The notes: generated by a model from the letters alone, not told the origin. Shown: positions 46,802 to 56,888, numbered from the stretch's first letter. The stretch: DNA of 64,000 nucleotides from a candidate division BRC1 bacterium ADurb.Bin183 (GCA_002070185.1 MWCT01000004.1:62001-126000), one strand, 5' to 3'. Numbers and translations are program-made.

Positions 46802-48622
46802 ATGCCGAGTGAATTATCAAAAGAAGAGGCTGGCAAAAAACTTCTCCGCAAACCAACGGAAGAAGACCGCCAGTTTTTTGACCGCCGGGAGCCCGGTAAA
46901 AGATATGGTAAATCAACGCCGCAGCTGGGGTTGATTCTTGAAGAAGCGGGGCTGATTAATCAGGAAATGATCCGCAACGTTCTCAAGGATAGCAAGGAAA
47001 GCGCCGCCGCCCTCAAAAAAACCCTCATCTCGCAAGGGCTCGTCCGCGAGGACGACATCCTTGACGCCCTTGCCCGCGAAATGGGCATGGATAAGGTTGA
47101 CCTTGACGAGGTGGATATAACCCCGGAACTGATTGTCGCGCTGGATAAACGCACCGCCATGAAATACCACGTATTTCCCGTGCGTTTCACCGAAGACACG
47201 CTCTGGGTTGCTCTATCCGACCCTCTCAATATCCAGACAACGGACGACCTCGAAAAAATAACCGGGAAAAAGGTCATCGGTCTTGTCGCGCCGGAAGGCG
47301 ATATTAACAAACGCATCAAGAGATATTATGAGGGCAACGAAGTCACAGATATGTATGAGGGTTTGACAGATCATCTTGCTGGAGACACACAAAAACTTTT
47401 ACAACAATATGAGACTGTTGACCTTGATAAAGACGATATCAATCAGCCACCTGTTGTCAAATTCGTTGACCTTATGTTCAAACAGGCTGTCCATGAAAGA
47501 GCCTCCGATATTCACGTTGAACCCACGCGCCACGGTATTATAATCCGTTTCAGAATTGACGGTCGTCTTCATGAAGTCCCCTCCCCCCCCAAACGCTGGC
47601 AAAACGCCATTTTATCCCGTCTCAAAGTTCTTTCAGGAATGGATCTTGCGGAGAAAAGAATTCCGCTGGACGGTCGTATCAAACTGAATCTCCCTGATAA
47701 AAAACTCGACCTTCGCGTCTCATCGCTCCCTTCGATTTTCGGCGAAACCATCGTCATGCGTATCCTTGATCAAAGTTCTGTTATGATGGGTCTTGAGGAT
47801 GTTGGTTTTCTGCCTGACAATATTAAAATCTTCCGAGGGCTTATCAAATCTCCCAACGGCATCATTCTTATGACAGGTCCAACAGGTTCGGGTAAAACAA
47901 CAACGCTTTATGCGGCTCTGAGCACGCTCAACAATCCTGAAACCAAAATTATCACAATCGAAAACCCTGTGGAGTATATGATTGAAGGCATCAACCAGAT
48001 TCAAGTAAATCAGGAAATCGGATTAGATTTTGCCCGCGGGCTGCGAAGCGTTTTGCGCCAATCTCCGGACGTTATTCTCGTTGGAGAAATCCGCGACCAG
48101 GAAACGGCGGAAATTGCCGTTCGTTCGGCTCTTACCGGTCACTTGGTATTCTCCACGCTCCATACCAACGACGCCGCCAGCTCCACTATTCGTCTAATTG
48201 ATATGGGAACAAAACCTTTCCTTGTTTCGTCATCTTTGCAGGCGGCTATCGCTCAGCGTCTTGTTCGCACCATCTGCACCTATTGCAAAGATGTTTACAA
48301 ACCGAGTACGGCGGCTTTGATAGACGCGGGACTCGATCCTAACAAATGGGAAAATGTCACCTTTTACAAAGGGAAAGGGTGCGATCGTTGCAATGGCTCG
48401 GGATACCGCGGTCGAACCGCTATCCATGAAATATTCATTCTCTCGCCGGTCACACGTCAAATGGTCATCCGCAGCGAACCTTCCATGAAAATTAAACGCG
48501 AGGCTGTCAAGCAAGGGATGCGCACTCTTCGAATGGACGGAATGGAAAAAGTCCGCCTTGGTATGACAACGATGGAAGAAGTTCTCCGTATTACGCAGCT
48601 TGATGTTGAGTCTGTAATTTAA
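46802..48622 (+). CDS. pilB: Type IV pilus assembly ATPase PilB (GspE family)
   Basis: A 606-residue hexameric ATPase that powers pilus extension or type II secretion. An N-terminal MshEN-type domain (about 30-180) is followed by the ATPase with Walker A TGPTGSGKTTT, an Asp box, Walker B LVGEIRDQETAEIA and the His box STLHTNDA. A tetracysteine metal site is visible (CTYCKD, then CDRCNG). The ATG at 46802 with AGGTGA upstream is preferred over an upstream GTG at 46793. PilT follows at 26 bp. No pilC, pilM-Q or pilin lies here. Confidence 0.95.
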   Translation: MPSELSKEEAGKKLLRKPTEEDRQFFDRREPGKRYGKSTPQLGLILEEAGLINQEMIRNVLKDSKESAAALKKTLISQGLVREDDILDALAREMGMDKVDLDEVDITPELIVALDKRTAMKYHVFPVRFTEDTLWVALSDPLNIQTTDDLEKITGKKVIGLVAPEGDINKRIKRYYEGNEVTDMYEGLTDHLAGDTQKLLQQYETVDLDKDDINQPPVVKFVDLMFKQAVHERASDIHVEPTRHGIIIRFRIDGRLHEVPSPPKRWQNAILSRLKVLSGMDLAEKRIPLDGRIKLNLPDKKLDLRVSSLPSIFGETIVMRILDQSSVMMGLEDVGFLPDNIKIFRGLIKSPNGIILMTGPTGSGKTTTLYAALSTLNNPETKIITIENPVEYMIEGINQIQVNQEIGLDFARGLRSVLRQSPDVILVGEIRDQETAEIAVRSALTGHLVFSTLHTNDAASSTIRLIDMGTKPFLVSSSLQAAIAQRLVRTICTYCKDVYKPSTAALIDAGLDPNKWENVTFYKGKGCDRCNGSGYRGRTAIHEIFILSPVTRQMVIRSEPSMKIKREAVKQGMRTLRMDGMEKVRLGMTTMEEVLRITQLDVESVI

Positions 48623-48648
48623 TCTAACCTTGATTGCGAGGTTTTGTT

Positions 48649-49743
48649 ATGCTTGAAATGAATCAAATGTTGAAGATCATCGTCGAACGCGATGCCTCCG
48701 ACCTTCACGTTTCCGTTGGAAAGCCAACCGTCATGCGCATCCACGGAAAACTCGATATTGTTGATCCCGATATCCTGACTCCGGAGGATACCGATCGCCT
48801 GATGCGCGAAATCACGCCGCCCCGCTACCAGCAGATACTTCAGGAACACGGAGGCACAGACTTTGCATATTCCTATAGCGACCTTGCCCGATTCCGTACG
48901 GCTGTTTTTCGCACCAGAGGCAATATCGGCATCGTCATGCGCCTTATTCCGCACCGCATCCTTTCCTTTGACGACCTGGGTCTCCCCCGTGAAACCATTA
49001 TCGAAGTTCTCTGCTCCCATCGCGGTCTTGTTGTTGTGACCGGTCCTACCGGCTCGGGCAAAACGACCACTCTTGCCACGATGATTGATTACATCAATTC
49101 AAACCGTTATACTCATATTATTACAATAGAAGACCCTATAGAATATTATCACCCCCATAAAAAAGCGATAGTGACTCACCGCGAACTCCATGTTGACACG
49201 CCTACATTTGCCTATGCTATGCGCGGCGCACTTCGCATGGATCCTGACGTCATCCTATTAGGAGAAATGCGCGACTTGGAAACAATGGAAGCTGCACTTG
49301 TAGCCGCTGAAACAGGTCACCTTGTTTTCTCCACACTGCACACAATCAGCGCGTCGCAAACGGTTGACCGCGTTGTTGACGCCTACCCTGTGACCCAGCA
49401 AGAACAGATTCGTTCTGTTCTGGCGGTTGCGTTGAGAACTATCATAGCTCAGACGCTTCTGCCTCGTATAACTGGCAAAGGGCGTGTTGCCGCATATGAA
49501 ATTCTCCATAACACGCCAGCTGTTCAAAACCTGATTCGAGAACGTAAAACGAACCGTATTGTTTCAATAATCCAGACAAGCGCCAAACAAGGCATGATCA
49601 CGCTGGATGACTATCTTATCACGTTATACAGAAAAGGGATAATTTCCGGCGAGATAGCATTGGAGCGCGCGCATTATCCTTCCGAAATGCGCATGAAAAT
49701 GATGCAGTTAGGCGGGGAAGCAGACGGCGGTATCGTTGAGTAG
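48649..49743 (+). CDS. pilT: Twitching motility ATPase PilT
   Basis: A 364-residue hexameric ATPase that retracts type IV pili. Marks: DASDLHVSVGKP at the N-terminus, Walker A TGPTGSGKTTTLA, Walker B LLGEMRDLETMEAAL and STLHTISASQ. The ATG at 48649 has GAGG upstream; a TTG at 48634 adds five residues. Same transcript as pilB. Confidence 0.96.
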   Translation: MLEMNQMLKIIVERDASDLHVSVGKPTVMRIHGKLDIVDPDILTPEDTDRLMREITPPRYQQILQEHGGTDFAYSYSDLARFRTAVFRTRGNIGIVMRLIPHRILSFDDLGLPRETIIEVLCSHRGLVVVTGPTGSGKTTTLATMIDYINSNRYTHIITIEDPIEYYHPHKKAIVTHRELHVDTPTFAYAMRGALRMDPDVILLGEMRDLETMEAALVAAETGHLVFSTLHTISASQTVDRVVDAYPVTQQEQIRSVLAVALRTIIAQTLLPRITGKGRVAAYEILHNTPAVQNLIRERKTNRIVSIIQTSAKQGMITLDDYLITLYRKGIISGEIALERAHYPSEMRMKMMQLGGEADGGIVE

Positions 49744-49778
49744 CCTTCCGGCAAACGTCGCTCTTGAGAGCAGCCAGA

Positions 49779-49796
49779 TTGTGAACAATATCACAA
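49779..49796. promoter_or_regulatory. TTGTGA/TCACAA palindrome 1 (Rex- or Crp-like site)
   Basis: TTGTGAACAATATCACAA has TGTGA-N6-TCACA symmetry. It matches the Rex operator (TTGTGAA-N4-TTCACAA) with one mismatch and the Crp consensus perfectly. It lies 174 bp upstream of the aminotransferase start. Confidence 0.6.
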
Positions 49797-49874
49797 GTCT
49801 TTCATAAATCACCGAATACACTTTTCTTTCATTACGTAAATTGCCTTATAAATCCTAATGCAACACCACCAAGA

Positions 49875-49899
49875 TTGTGAAATATTTCACTGATAAAAT
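49875..49899. promoter_or_regulatory. Palindrome 2 overlapping an extended -10
   Basis: TTGTGAAATATTTCACTG (49875-49892) overlaps TGATAAAAT (49891-49899), an extended -10. A factor bound here would block that promoter. The centre is 96 bp from palindrome 1. Confidence 0.6.
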
Positions 49900-49969
49900 A
49901 TTTGTTGACGCCTCCGAAACGTCGTTGGTAGGCACTGCTCATAAATTTTATTTTGAGAGGTGATTCATT

Positions 49970-51109
49970 ATGGTAGAAAAACGTCTTCTCCTTACTCCGG
50001 GTCCGACTATGGTTCCCCCAGAAGTCGCCGCAGCAGAGGCTCAACCAATCCTACACCATCGCGCACCTGACTTCGAGCCGATTTTTGTCCGCGTTCAAGA
50101 AGGTCTCAAGTATGTCTTCCAAACCCAAAATCCTGTGGTGGTTCTTGCTTCTTCTGGAACAGGCGCCATGGAATGTGCCTTAACTGGCGTCACCAATCCC
50201 GGCGAAAAAGTCATCTGCGTCGAAGGCGGTAAATTCGGCGAGCGCTGGGGCGAAATCGGCAAGGCATACGGGCTGAATGCTATACGTGTCCCGGTTGAAT
50301 GGGGCGGTGTCATCACGCCTGCGCAGATTAAAGAACTCCTTGAGCAGAATCCGGATGCCAAGGCGGTCTGTGTCACCCATTGCGAGACATCCACAGGCGT
50401 TCTAACCGACATCAAGGGCATTGCTGAAGTGGTATCGAAGACGGACGCTCTTTTGCTTGTTGATGCGGTGAGCAGCCTTGGCGCTGAGGAACTTCGCACC
50501 GATGAATGGAAAATTGACATCGTTGTGACCGGTTCTCAAAAAGCACTCATGCTGCCGCCGGGTCTGGCGTTTCTCAGCATCAGCCCCCGCGCACAAGAAA
50601 AGGCGCAGAAATCCACAACCGCCTCTTATTACTTCTCTCTCAAAAAATACCTCAAAAATCTGGATAAGAAAACAACTCCTTATACGCCTGCGGTCTCCCT
50701 TATCCTCGCCCTTGATAAATCCCTTGAAATGATTAAGAAAGAGGGCATTGAAAATATCTGGGCGCGCCATGCCAAGCTTTCCAAAGCTATTCAGGCGGGC
50801 GTTCAGGCTATCGGTCTCAAGATATGCTCGCAGGTTGCCTCCCATGTCGTAACTCCCATCTGGGTTCCTGAGGGAATTGACGGCAAGGCTATCCCGAAAA
50901 AGCTTCGCGATAAATATGGCGTGACGATTGCCGGCGGACAGGGGCAATGGGAGGGCAAAATCATCCGCATTGCCACTCTGGGCTATGCCACCGCCTTTGA
51001 TGCCACCACCGGCATTTGCGCGCTTGAACTCGCTTTGAAGGAACTGGGTTATAAATTTGAGGAAGGGGCTGCCATCAAAGCCGCCCTTAAAGTTCTTATG
51101 GAAAATTAA
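49970..51109 (+). CDS. Class V PLP aminotransferase (alanine-glyoxylate/serine-pyruvate type)
   Basis: A 379-residue aminotransferase. The N-terminus LLTPGPTMVPPEV and RAPDFEPI are family marks. SSGTGAMECA binds phosphate; D165 in LLLVDAVSSLG contacts the pyridine; K191 in TGSQKALMLPPG forms the Schiff base. Next to serA (28 bp gap) it could make phosphoserine-pathway or glycine/serine intermediates; some family members act in a serine pathway in organisms without serC. That role is inferred. Confidence 0.93.
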   Translation: MVEKRLLLTPGPTMVPPEVAAAEAQPILHHRAPDFEPIFVRVQEGLKYVFQTQNPVVVLASSGTGAMECALTGVTNPGEKVICVEGGKFGERWGEIGKAYGLNAIRVPVEWGGVITPAQIKELLEQNPDAKAVCVTHCETSTGVLTDIKGIAEVVSKTDALLLVDAVSSLGAEELRTDEWKIDIVVTGSQKALMLPPGLAFLSISPRAQEKAQKSTTASYYFSLKKYLKNLDKKTTPYTPAVSLILALDKSLEMIKKEGIENIWARHAKLSKAIQAGVQAIGLKICSQVASHVVTPIWVPEGIDGKAIPKKLRDKYGVTIAGGQGQWEGKIIRIATLGYATAFDATTGICALELALKELGYKFEEGAAIKAALKVLMEN

Positions 51110-51137
51110 TACAATGCTTTTATAAAGGAGAACTATT

Positions 51138-52727
51138 ATGGCTAAAATCCTTGTAGCTGATAAAATCGCCGATGAGGGAATCAAGATTCTCCAAGACGGC
51201 GGCAATAATGATGTGGTTTACAAACCTGAAATTACCGTTGAGGAAATGGCAGAAGTTGCGCCCGATTTTGAGGCGATCGTTGTGCGAAGCCGCGCCAAAG
51301 TACCCGCCAATGTTCTTGAAAAAGGGAAAAAATTGAAAGTCGTCGGACGCGCCGGCGTCGGCGTGGACAACGTGGATGTTCCAACGGCAACGCGCCTTGG
51401 TATCATCGTGATGAATACTCCCGACGGCAATACCATCTCCGCCGCGGAGCAAGCCATGAGCCTTTTGTTGGCTATCGCCCGCAACACCGCCCGCGCCGAT
51501 AAAACCATGAAAGAAGGCAAATGGGATAAAAAAGCTTTGACCGGGATTGAACTTTACGGCAAAACGCTCGGCGTTGTCGGGCTTGGCAGAATCGGCAAAG
51601 CCGTCGCCAAACGCGCCCTCGCCTTTGAAATGAGGGTCATCTGCTACGACCCCGGCGTCTCCCCTGATGAGATTCAGAAACTCGGAATGGCAAATGCCAC
51701 GTTGGAAGAAATCATAAAAGAATCGGATTTCATCACCATCCATACTCCCCTAACCGAAAAAACTAAGGGTATGATTGGCGAAGAGCAGTTCAAATATATG
51801 AAGAAAAACTGCCGTATTATCAACTGCGCTCGGGGCGGAATTATTGACGAAAACGCCTTGCTTCAAGCGATTAACGAAGGGAAAATTGCCGGCGCTGCGC
51901 TTGATGTTTTCCCCGTTGAGCCGCTGCCGGAAGACTCTCCCCTGCGCAAGTGCGAAAAACTTCTTTTGACGCCCCATCTTGGAGCATCCACTGTAGAGGC
52001 GCAGGAGAAGGTTGCCCTTCAGGTTGCCGAACAGATTGTCACATACTTCAAAAAAGGCGAGATTATCAATGCCGTCAACGCCCCATCCATTGACCCCGAA
52101 TTGCTCAAGGTCATGCGTCCCTATCTTGACCTTGCGGAAGATTTGGGAAAATTCGCCTCTTCTTATGCCGATTCCCGCGTGGTCAAAATCAATTGCCTTT
52201 TCAGCGGCAGCATCCTCGACTATCCTTTGAAACCTATCACAACGGCTATCGTTAAAGGTTTTCTCGAACCCTTGACAGACTTTGCGGTTAATTACATTAG
52301 CGCGATGAATCTTGCCAAAGAGCGCGGCGTTGAGGTTGTCGAATCTAAAAGCACGCTCGAATATCAGTACACGAATTTGATAACTATCGAGACTGAAATG
52401 GAAAATGGGCAGACCAACAAAATCTGCGGAACGCTTTATACAAAGGAAATGCCGCGCATTGTTATCCTCAATGACCGCTACTTCAATGCCGTTCCTTCCG
52501 GCAACATGCTCGTCATCAAAAACAAGGATGTTCCCGGCACAATAGGCACTGTCTGCACCATACTCGGCAATCATAATGTTAACATCGCTGATTTGACATG
52601 GGGGCGCAACAAACCGCTGGGCGATGCCATGACCATCATTAACACGGATCATGAAATCACAGCGGACATCGTTAAGGAAATTGACGCTCATGAAAACATC
52701 TTGAGTGTGAAATTCATCAAGGTGTAG
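51138..52727 (+). CDS. serA: D-3-phosphoglycerate dehydrogenase
   Basis: A 529-residue, long-form enzyme for the first step of serine synthesis. The NAD domain has GLGRIGKAVAKRA; the catalytic residues are R in CARGG, E in DVFPVEP and H in TPHLGAST. An ASB domain (about 320-450) and a C-terminal ACT domain (NKDVPGTIGTVCTILG) follow and give serine control. AAAGGAGAA ribosome site. A strong terminator lies just after the stop. Confidence 0.97.
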   Translation: MAKILVADKIADEGIKILQDGGNNDVVYKPEITVEEMAEVAPDFEAIVVRSRAKVPANVLEKGKKLKVVGRAGVGVDNVDVPTATRLGIIVMNTPDGNTISAAEQAMSLLLAIARNTARADKTMKEGKWDKKALTGIELYGKTLGVVGLGRIGKAVAKRALAFEMRVICYDPGVSPDEIQKLGMANATLEEIIKESDFITIHTPLTEKTKGMIGEEQFKYMKKNCRIINCARGGIIDENALLQAINEGKIAGAALDVFPVEPLPEDSPLRKCEKLLLTPHLGASTVEAQEKVALQVAEQIVTYFKKGEIINAVNAPSIDPELLKVMRPYLDLAEDLGKFASSYADSRVVKINCLFSGSILDYPLKPITTAIVKGFLEPLTDFAVNYISAMNLAKERGVEVVESKSTLEYQYTNLITIETEMENGQTNKICGTLYTKEMPRIVILNDRYFNAVPSGNMLVIKNKDVPGTIGTVCTILGNHNVNIADLTWGRNKPLGDAMTIINTDHEITADIVKEIDAHENILSVKFIKV

Positions 52728-52748
52728 TTTTTTTCGTTTAACAAGATA

Positions 52749-52788
52749 AAAAACAGGGGAGGCGCTTGATGCGCGCTCCCCTGTTTTT
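52749..52788. terminator. Bidirectional terminator after serA
   Basis: CAGGGGAG (52754-52761) pairs with CTCCCCTG (52776-52783), extended by GCGC/GCGC with one bulge and flanked by A5 and T5. It serves serA on the plus strand and the kinase gene on the minus strand. Confidence 0.85.
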
Positions 52789-52814
52789 GTTTTGGATATA
52801 TAATTATTTTTAGG

Positions 52815-53420
52815 TTAGTATCTTGTATCTATTTCTTTGATATCCCCGCGAAGTTCGCGGCGAACATCCCCTTGATGCTCAATTGGTTCATCAACAAAAT
52901 CAAGGCGCGTATTGCTGATAATCTCCACACCCTCAAGGATATAGACAAGGTCAAACCCTTCTGTGTAAATGGAAGTCAGCGTCTGGCGCAGGAATTCAAA
53001 ATGCTCCCGAACAACTTTTGCGCCAAAGGGACGGTCGGTGCGTTGAAGGGTTCTTTCGATGCATGTTTTTTCGGGGACGTTTAATATGATAGCAACCGTC
53101 GGCGCGCCGATTTCTCCGGCGATATCCAGAATTTTTCGGCGGGCAAAACTCTGAATGCTCGTTGCGTCAATTACGGTTAAAAGGTTGCGAGAAAGTCTTT
53201 TTTGAAGAATAAGATGAAGGACCTCAAAGGCGTCCTGACTTGCCTCCATCGAATTTTCATCATTCGAGACAACGGCGCGAAAGGAATCGCTTGTCAGGAT
53301 TTCAAGAGGGTGAAAATGTTTGCGGGCAAAGGTTGTTTTGCCGCTGCCTGTGACGCCGATCAAAGTAACAAGACAAAATTTCGGTAGTTTGAGTATCGTC
53401 TCCTGCCCTCTGGTTTTCAT
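52815..53420 (-). CDS. P-loop kinase, Pnkp/zeta-toxin-like AAA family
   Basis: A 201-residue protein: Walker A GVTGSGKTT (22-30), EILTSDSFRAVVSNDENSM resembling the polynucleotide-kinase acceptor region, VIDATSIQSFARRK, and TIERT-like ERTLQRTDRP (LID). Members include the kinase domain of bacterial Pnkp end-healing enzymes, but here no phosphatase or ligase domain is attached. Function is uncertain; an RNA/DNA 5'-kinase or a small-molecule kinase is possible. Confidence 0.72.
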   Translation of the reverse strand: MKTRGQETILKLPKFCLVTLIGVTGSGKTTFARKHFHPLEILTSDSFRAVVSNDENSMEASQDAFEVLHLILQKRLSRNLLTVIDATSIQSFARRKILDIAGEIGAPTVAIILNVPEKTCIERTLQRTDRPFGAKVVREHFEFLRQTLTSIYTEGFDLVYILEGVEIISNTRLDFVDEPIEHQGDVRRELRGDIKEIDTRY

Positions 53421-53559
53421 AAAATATTTTCCAATCCATAAAGATTCATCTATATTTGATTCTGTAAGTTACATTTAACAAATATATCATGTATTTAGCC
53501 CATCCGCCAGTTTCAAGAATATTTTTTTTAAATAAAAATTTTTTATTTCACAAAAATTA

Positions 53560-53592
53560 AAATCGGCGGGAAGGGATTCTTTCCGCCGATTT
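53560..53592 (-). terminator. Terminator of the ilv operon
   Basis: AAATCGGCGG (53560-53569) and CCGCCGATTT (53583-53592) form a 10-bp stem extended by AAG/CTT. On the minus strand it is followed by TTAATTTTTG. It is 26 bp after the ilvC stop. Confidence 0.8.
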
Positions 53593-53617
53593 ATTGTGTT
53601 TTTTTATATCATGTATG

Positions 53618-54613
53618 TTATTTTTTCTTGAGCCAGGACATCATAGAGCGGAGCTGCTCGCCGACTTTTTCAATGGGATGTTCTAAGCCTTTTTTGCGGA
53701 GGCGCTTGAATTTGGGGCGTCCGGCAATGTTTTCAAGAAGCCACTCGCGGGCAAATTCGCCCGTTTGAATTTCGCTCAGAATTTTCTTCATCTCCTTTTT
53801 TGTTTCCGCAGTGATGACGCGGTCTCCGCGGGTCAGATCTCCGTATTCCGCAGTATCGCTGATGGAGTAGCGCATGTAGGCGATGCCGCCTTTATACATG
53901 AGGTCGGTGATAAGTTTCAATTCATGGAGACATTCAAAAAAGGCAATTTCGGGTTGATAGCCCGCTTCAACGAGGGTTTCAAATGCCGCCATGACAAGCC
54001 GCGTGACGCCGCCGCAAAGGACAACTTGTTCGCCGAAAAGATCCGTTTCTGTCTCTTCAAGGAAGGTGGTTTCCAGAACTCCCGCGCGGGTGCCGCCGAT
54101 TCCTTTTGCATATGCAAGCGCCAGTTTTTTCGCCTTGCCGGAGGCATCCTGATGGATGGCAATCAGACAGGGCACGCCGCCGCCTTCCACAAACACGCTG
54201 CGGACCAGATGTCCCGGTCCTTTGGGCGCAACCATGAAAACGTCAACTTCTTTGGGCGGCTCAATGCATCCGAAGTGGATATTGAATCCATGGGAGAATA
54301 TGAGCGCTTTTCCTTTTTTCATGTGCGGTTTAACCGCCGAATGATAAATTTTTGCCTGCACATCATCCGGAGCAAGCATTTGAATGATGTCCGCCTTTTT
54401 GGCGGCTTCCTCTGCGCTGACAGGTTTGAAGCCATGCTCAAGCGCGAGTTTGTAATTTTCCGTGCCTTCAAGTTCGGCAATAATAACTTTCACGCCGCTG
54501 TCGCGAAGGTTTTGCGCCTGCGCATGTCCTTGGCTTCCGTAACCGATTATGGCGATGGTTTTGCCTTTGAGCGCGCCAAGATCGGCATCTTTGTCGTAAT
54601 AAACTTTAACCAT
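53618..54613 (-). CDS. ilvC: Ketol-acid reductoisomerase, class I
   Basis: A 331-residue enzyme that isomerises and reduces acetolactate in branched-chain amino acid synthesis. G24[10 protein letters not shown] begins the NADPH site; the catalytic domain has [15 protein letters not shown] and [10 protein letters not shown]. Short (class I) length. RBS AGGAG. It follows ilvN by 60 bp. Confidence 0.97.
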   Translation of the reverse strand: MVKVYYDKDADLGALKGKTIAIIGYGSQGHAQAQNLRDSGVKVIIAELEGTENYKLALEHGFKPVSAEEAAKKADIIQMLAPDDVQAKIYHSAVKPHMKKGKALIFSHGFNIHFGCIEPPKEVDVFMVAPKGPGHLVRSVFVEGGGVPCLIAIHQDASGKAKKLALAYAKGIGGTRAGVLETTFLEETETDLFGEQVVLCGGVTRLVMAAFETLVEAGYQPEIAFFECLHELKLITDLMYKGGIAYMRYSISDTAEYGDLTRGDRVITAETKKEMKKILSEIQTGEFAREWLLENIAGRPKFKRLRKKGLEHPIEKVGEQLRSMMSWLKKK

Positions 54614-54673
54614 GCTCGCATCTCCTTATTATTAATTTTTATTAGTGAACTTAATGGACTTTTTTGTTTTTGG

Positions 54674-55147
54674 TTACCCTCGCTGCAGTGCAATGCGTCC
54701 CGTTCGCGCGACTTCTTTGATTCCAAAGGGGCGCAAAATATCTATGAACGATTGGATTTTTTCCGCGTCGCCGACAACCTCAACCGTCAGAGTCTTTGTG
54801 TTATAATCAACAATGCGTCCTTTGAAGATTCCAACAAGTTGTATAATTTCTGAGCGGTTCTTAGTGTTATGGCTTACTTTGAGCAGCATCATCTCTCGCT
54901 CAACATGGTCTTCCTGCGTCATATCTGTTACTTTGATAACGTCAATAAGTTTGTTAAGTTGTTTATCCACCTGTTCAATGACGCGAGCATCGCCGGTGAC
55001 GACGATGGTCATTCTGCTTATAGAGGGGTCATGAGTTTCGCCGACGGCGAGACTGTCAATATTGAATCCCCGCGCTGAGAATAGTCCGCTGATTCGAGCC
55101 AGAACTCCAAAATGGTTTTCTACCAAGACGGAAATGATATGCTGCAT
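54674..55147 (-). CDS. ilvN: Acetolactate synthase small (regulatory) subunit
   Basis: A 157-residue protein with two ACT-like domains (HIISVLVENHFGVLARISGLF at the start). It confers valine feedback on the large subunit. The ATG is 1 bp past the ilvB stop. Full length for ilvH/ilvN-type subunits. Confidence 0.96.
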   Translation of the reverse strand: MQHIISVLVENHFGVLARISGLFSARGFNIDSLAVGETHDPSISRMTIVVTGDARVIEQVDKQLNKLIDVIKVTDMTQEDHVEREMMLLKVSHNTKNRSEIIQLVGIFKGRIVDYNTKTLTVEVVGDAEKIQSFIDILRPFGIKEVARTGRIALQRG

Positions 55148-55148
55148 A

Positions 55149-56888
55149 TTATGCCAACCCTCCTATCATTTGTTTGATGCTTGCCCCGCCGGGAATCATG
55201 GGGAACACGTTTTCCTCGCGTTCAACGATGCATTCAACGATTGCCGTTTGCGGCGATGAGAATGCCTTTTCCAAAGCAGGCGCAACATCATCTTTTGACG
55301 TAACACGGATGCCAAGGACGTTATATGCCTCCGCCAGTTTGACAAAATCTGGGATGTATAAATCGCGGTTTTCAATAAAATCCGCCGTCTTGTGTGGAGC
55401 GCCGATATTTTTTTGAAGGTCTGTAAAAGCGTAGGAGCGTTTATAGAACAACTCCTGCCATTGGCGGACCATGCCCAAAAATGCGTTGTTCAGAATAACG
55501 ATTTTAACAGGGAGTTTATTAATCACGGCTGTGGCAAGTTCTTGTATGTTCATCTGGATACTGCCATCGCCCGCCACGTCAATAACCAGTTTGCCCGGGT
55601 TGCCCAGTTGGGCGCCGATTGCCGCCGGCAGCCCGTATCCCATTGTGCCAAGTCCGCCTGATGAAAGGAATGTGCGCGGTTTGTCATACTTGAAATAGTG
55701 GGCTGCCCACATCTGATGCTGTCCCACCTCTGTGACAATAATCGCGTCGCCTTTTGTCACATTATAGATTTGTTCGATAACATATTGCGGTCTTAAAAGA
55801 TGGTCATCGCGATAGAAAATCGGGAACTTTTCTTTCCATTCTTTTATCTGCGCCGCCCATTCAGGATGTTTTAACGGTTTGACTATCTTTATCAATTCTT
55901 GAAGCACGGTTTTGCAATTGCCTACGATGGGGATGGAGACTGCGATACTTTTTGATATGGAGCTCGAATCAATATCAATGTGGATAATATTGCCTTTTGC
56001 ATTAGGCGCGAACTCGTCAAGCTTTCCAGTAACGCGGTCATCAAAACGCGCTCCAACTGCAATGATAAGGTCGGTTTCTGCCATTGCATAGTTGGCGTAT
56101 TGAGTTCCATGCATTCCCAGCATGCTGAGGGCAAGCGGGTGATCGGCGGGAAAACTGCCCAGCCCAAGAAGAGTCAGCGTCACAGGGATTTCGCATTTTT
56201 CCGCCAGTGCGAGAATTTCAGGTCCGGCATCAGCAGCAATCGCCCCGCCGCCGCAGTATAGAAGGGGTTTCTTTGCCTTTTCGATTGCTTTGGCGGCTTT
56301 TTCAATCTGGTTCGGGTGCCCCTCATACACTGGTTTATACGAGCGGATATCAACCTTATCCGGATAAGAATAATTTTTCAAAACCGCCCGTTGGATGTCC
56401 TTTGGGATGTCAATCAACACTGGACCGGGCCTTCCTGTTCTGGCAATATAAAAAGCCTCCTTAAAAACTCGCGGCAGGTCTTTAATATCCTTTACCAGAT
56501 AATTATGTTTTGTAATAGGGCGAGTGATTCCGACGATATCAGCCTCTTGAAAGGCGTCATTGCCAATCATTGTTGTCGCCACTTGACCGGTCATGGCGAC
56601 CATTGGAATGGAATCCATGTAAGCGGTGGCAATGCCGGTTACAAGATTGGTCGCGCCGGGACCCGAGGTTGCAAGACAGACGCCCACTTTTCCTGTGCTT
56701 CGGGCATAGCCATCCGCTGCATGTGCCGCGCCCTGTTCATGACGGACGAGTATAAATTTGATTTTCTTGGATAGGTTCAATGTGTCGCATAAATCCAGGA
56801 TACAACCTCCCGGATATCCGAACATCACATCCACGCCCTCTTGTTCGAGAGCGTCCACAATAATTTCAGCGCCAGTTTTGTCCACCAT
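55149..56888 (-). CDS. ilvB: Acetolactate synthase large subunit
   Basis: A 579-residue TPP enzyme that joins two pyruvates, or pyruvate and 2-oxobutyrate. The conserved E51 in VRHEQGAAHAADG activates TPP; GDGSIQMNIQEL with NNAFLGMVRQWQ binds Mg-TPP. The FAD region and C-terminal domain are intact. RBS GAGAGGA. The promoter region is divergent from the RseC-like gene. Confidence 0.97.
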   Translation of the reverse strand: MVDKTGAEIIVDALEQEGVDVMFGYPGGCILDLCDTLNLSKKIKFILVRHEQGAAHAADGYARSTGKVGVCLATSGPGATNLVTGIATAYMDSIPMVAMTGQVATTMIGNDAFQEADIVGITRPITKHNYLVKDIKDLPRVFKEAFYIARTGRPGPVLIDIPKDIQRAVLKNYSYPDKVDIRSYKPVYEGHPNQIEKAAKAIEKAKKPLLYCGGGAIAADAGPEILALAEKCEIPVTLTLLGLGSFPADHPLALSMLGMHGTQYANYAMAETDLIIAVGARFDDRVTGKLDEFAPNAKGNIIHIDIDSSSISKSIAVSIPIVGNCKTVLQELIKIVKPLKHPEWAAQIKEWKEKFPIFYRDDHLLRPQYVIEQIYNVTKGDAIIVTEVGQHQMWAAHYFKYDKPRTFLSSGGLGTMGYGLPAAIGAQLGNPGKLVIDVAGDGSIQMNIQELATAVINKLPVKIVILNNAFLGMVRQWQELFYKRSYAFTDLQKNIGAPHKTADFIENRDLYIPDFVKLAEAYNVLGIRVTSKDDVAPALEKAFSSPQTAIVECIVEREENVFPMIPGGASIKQMIGGLA

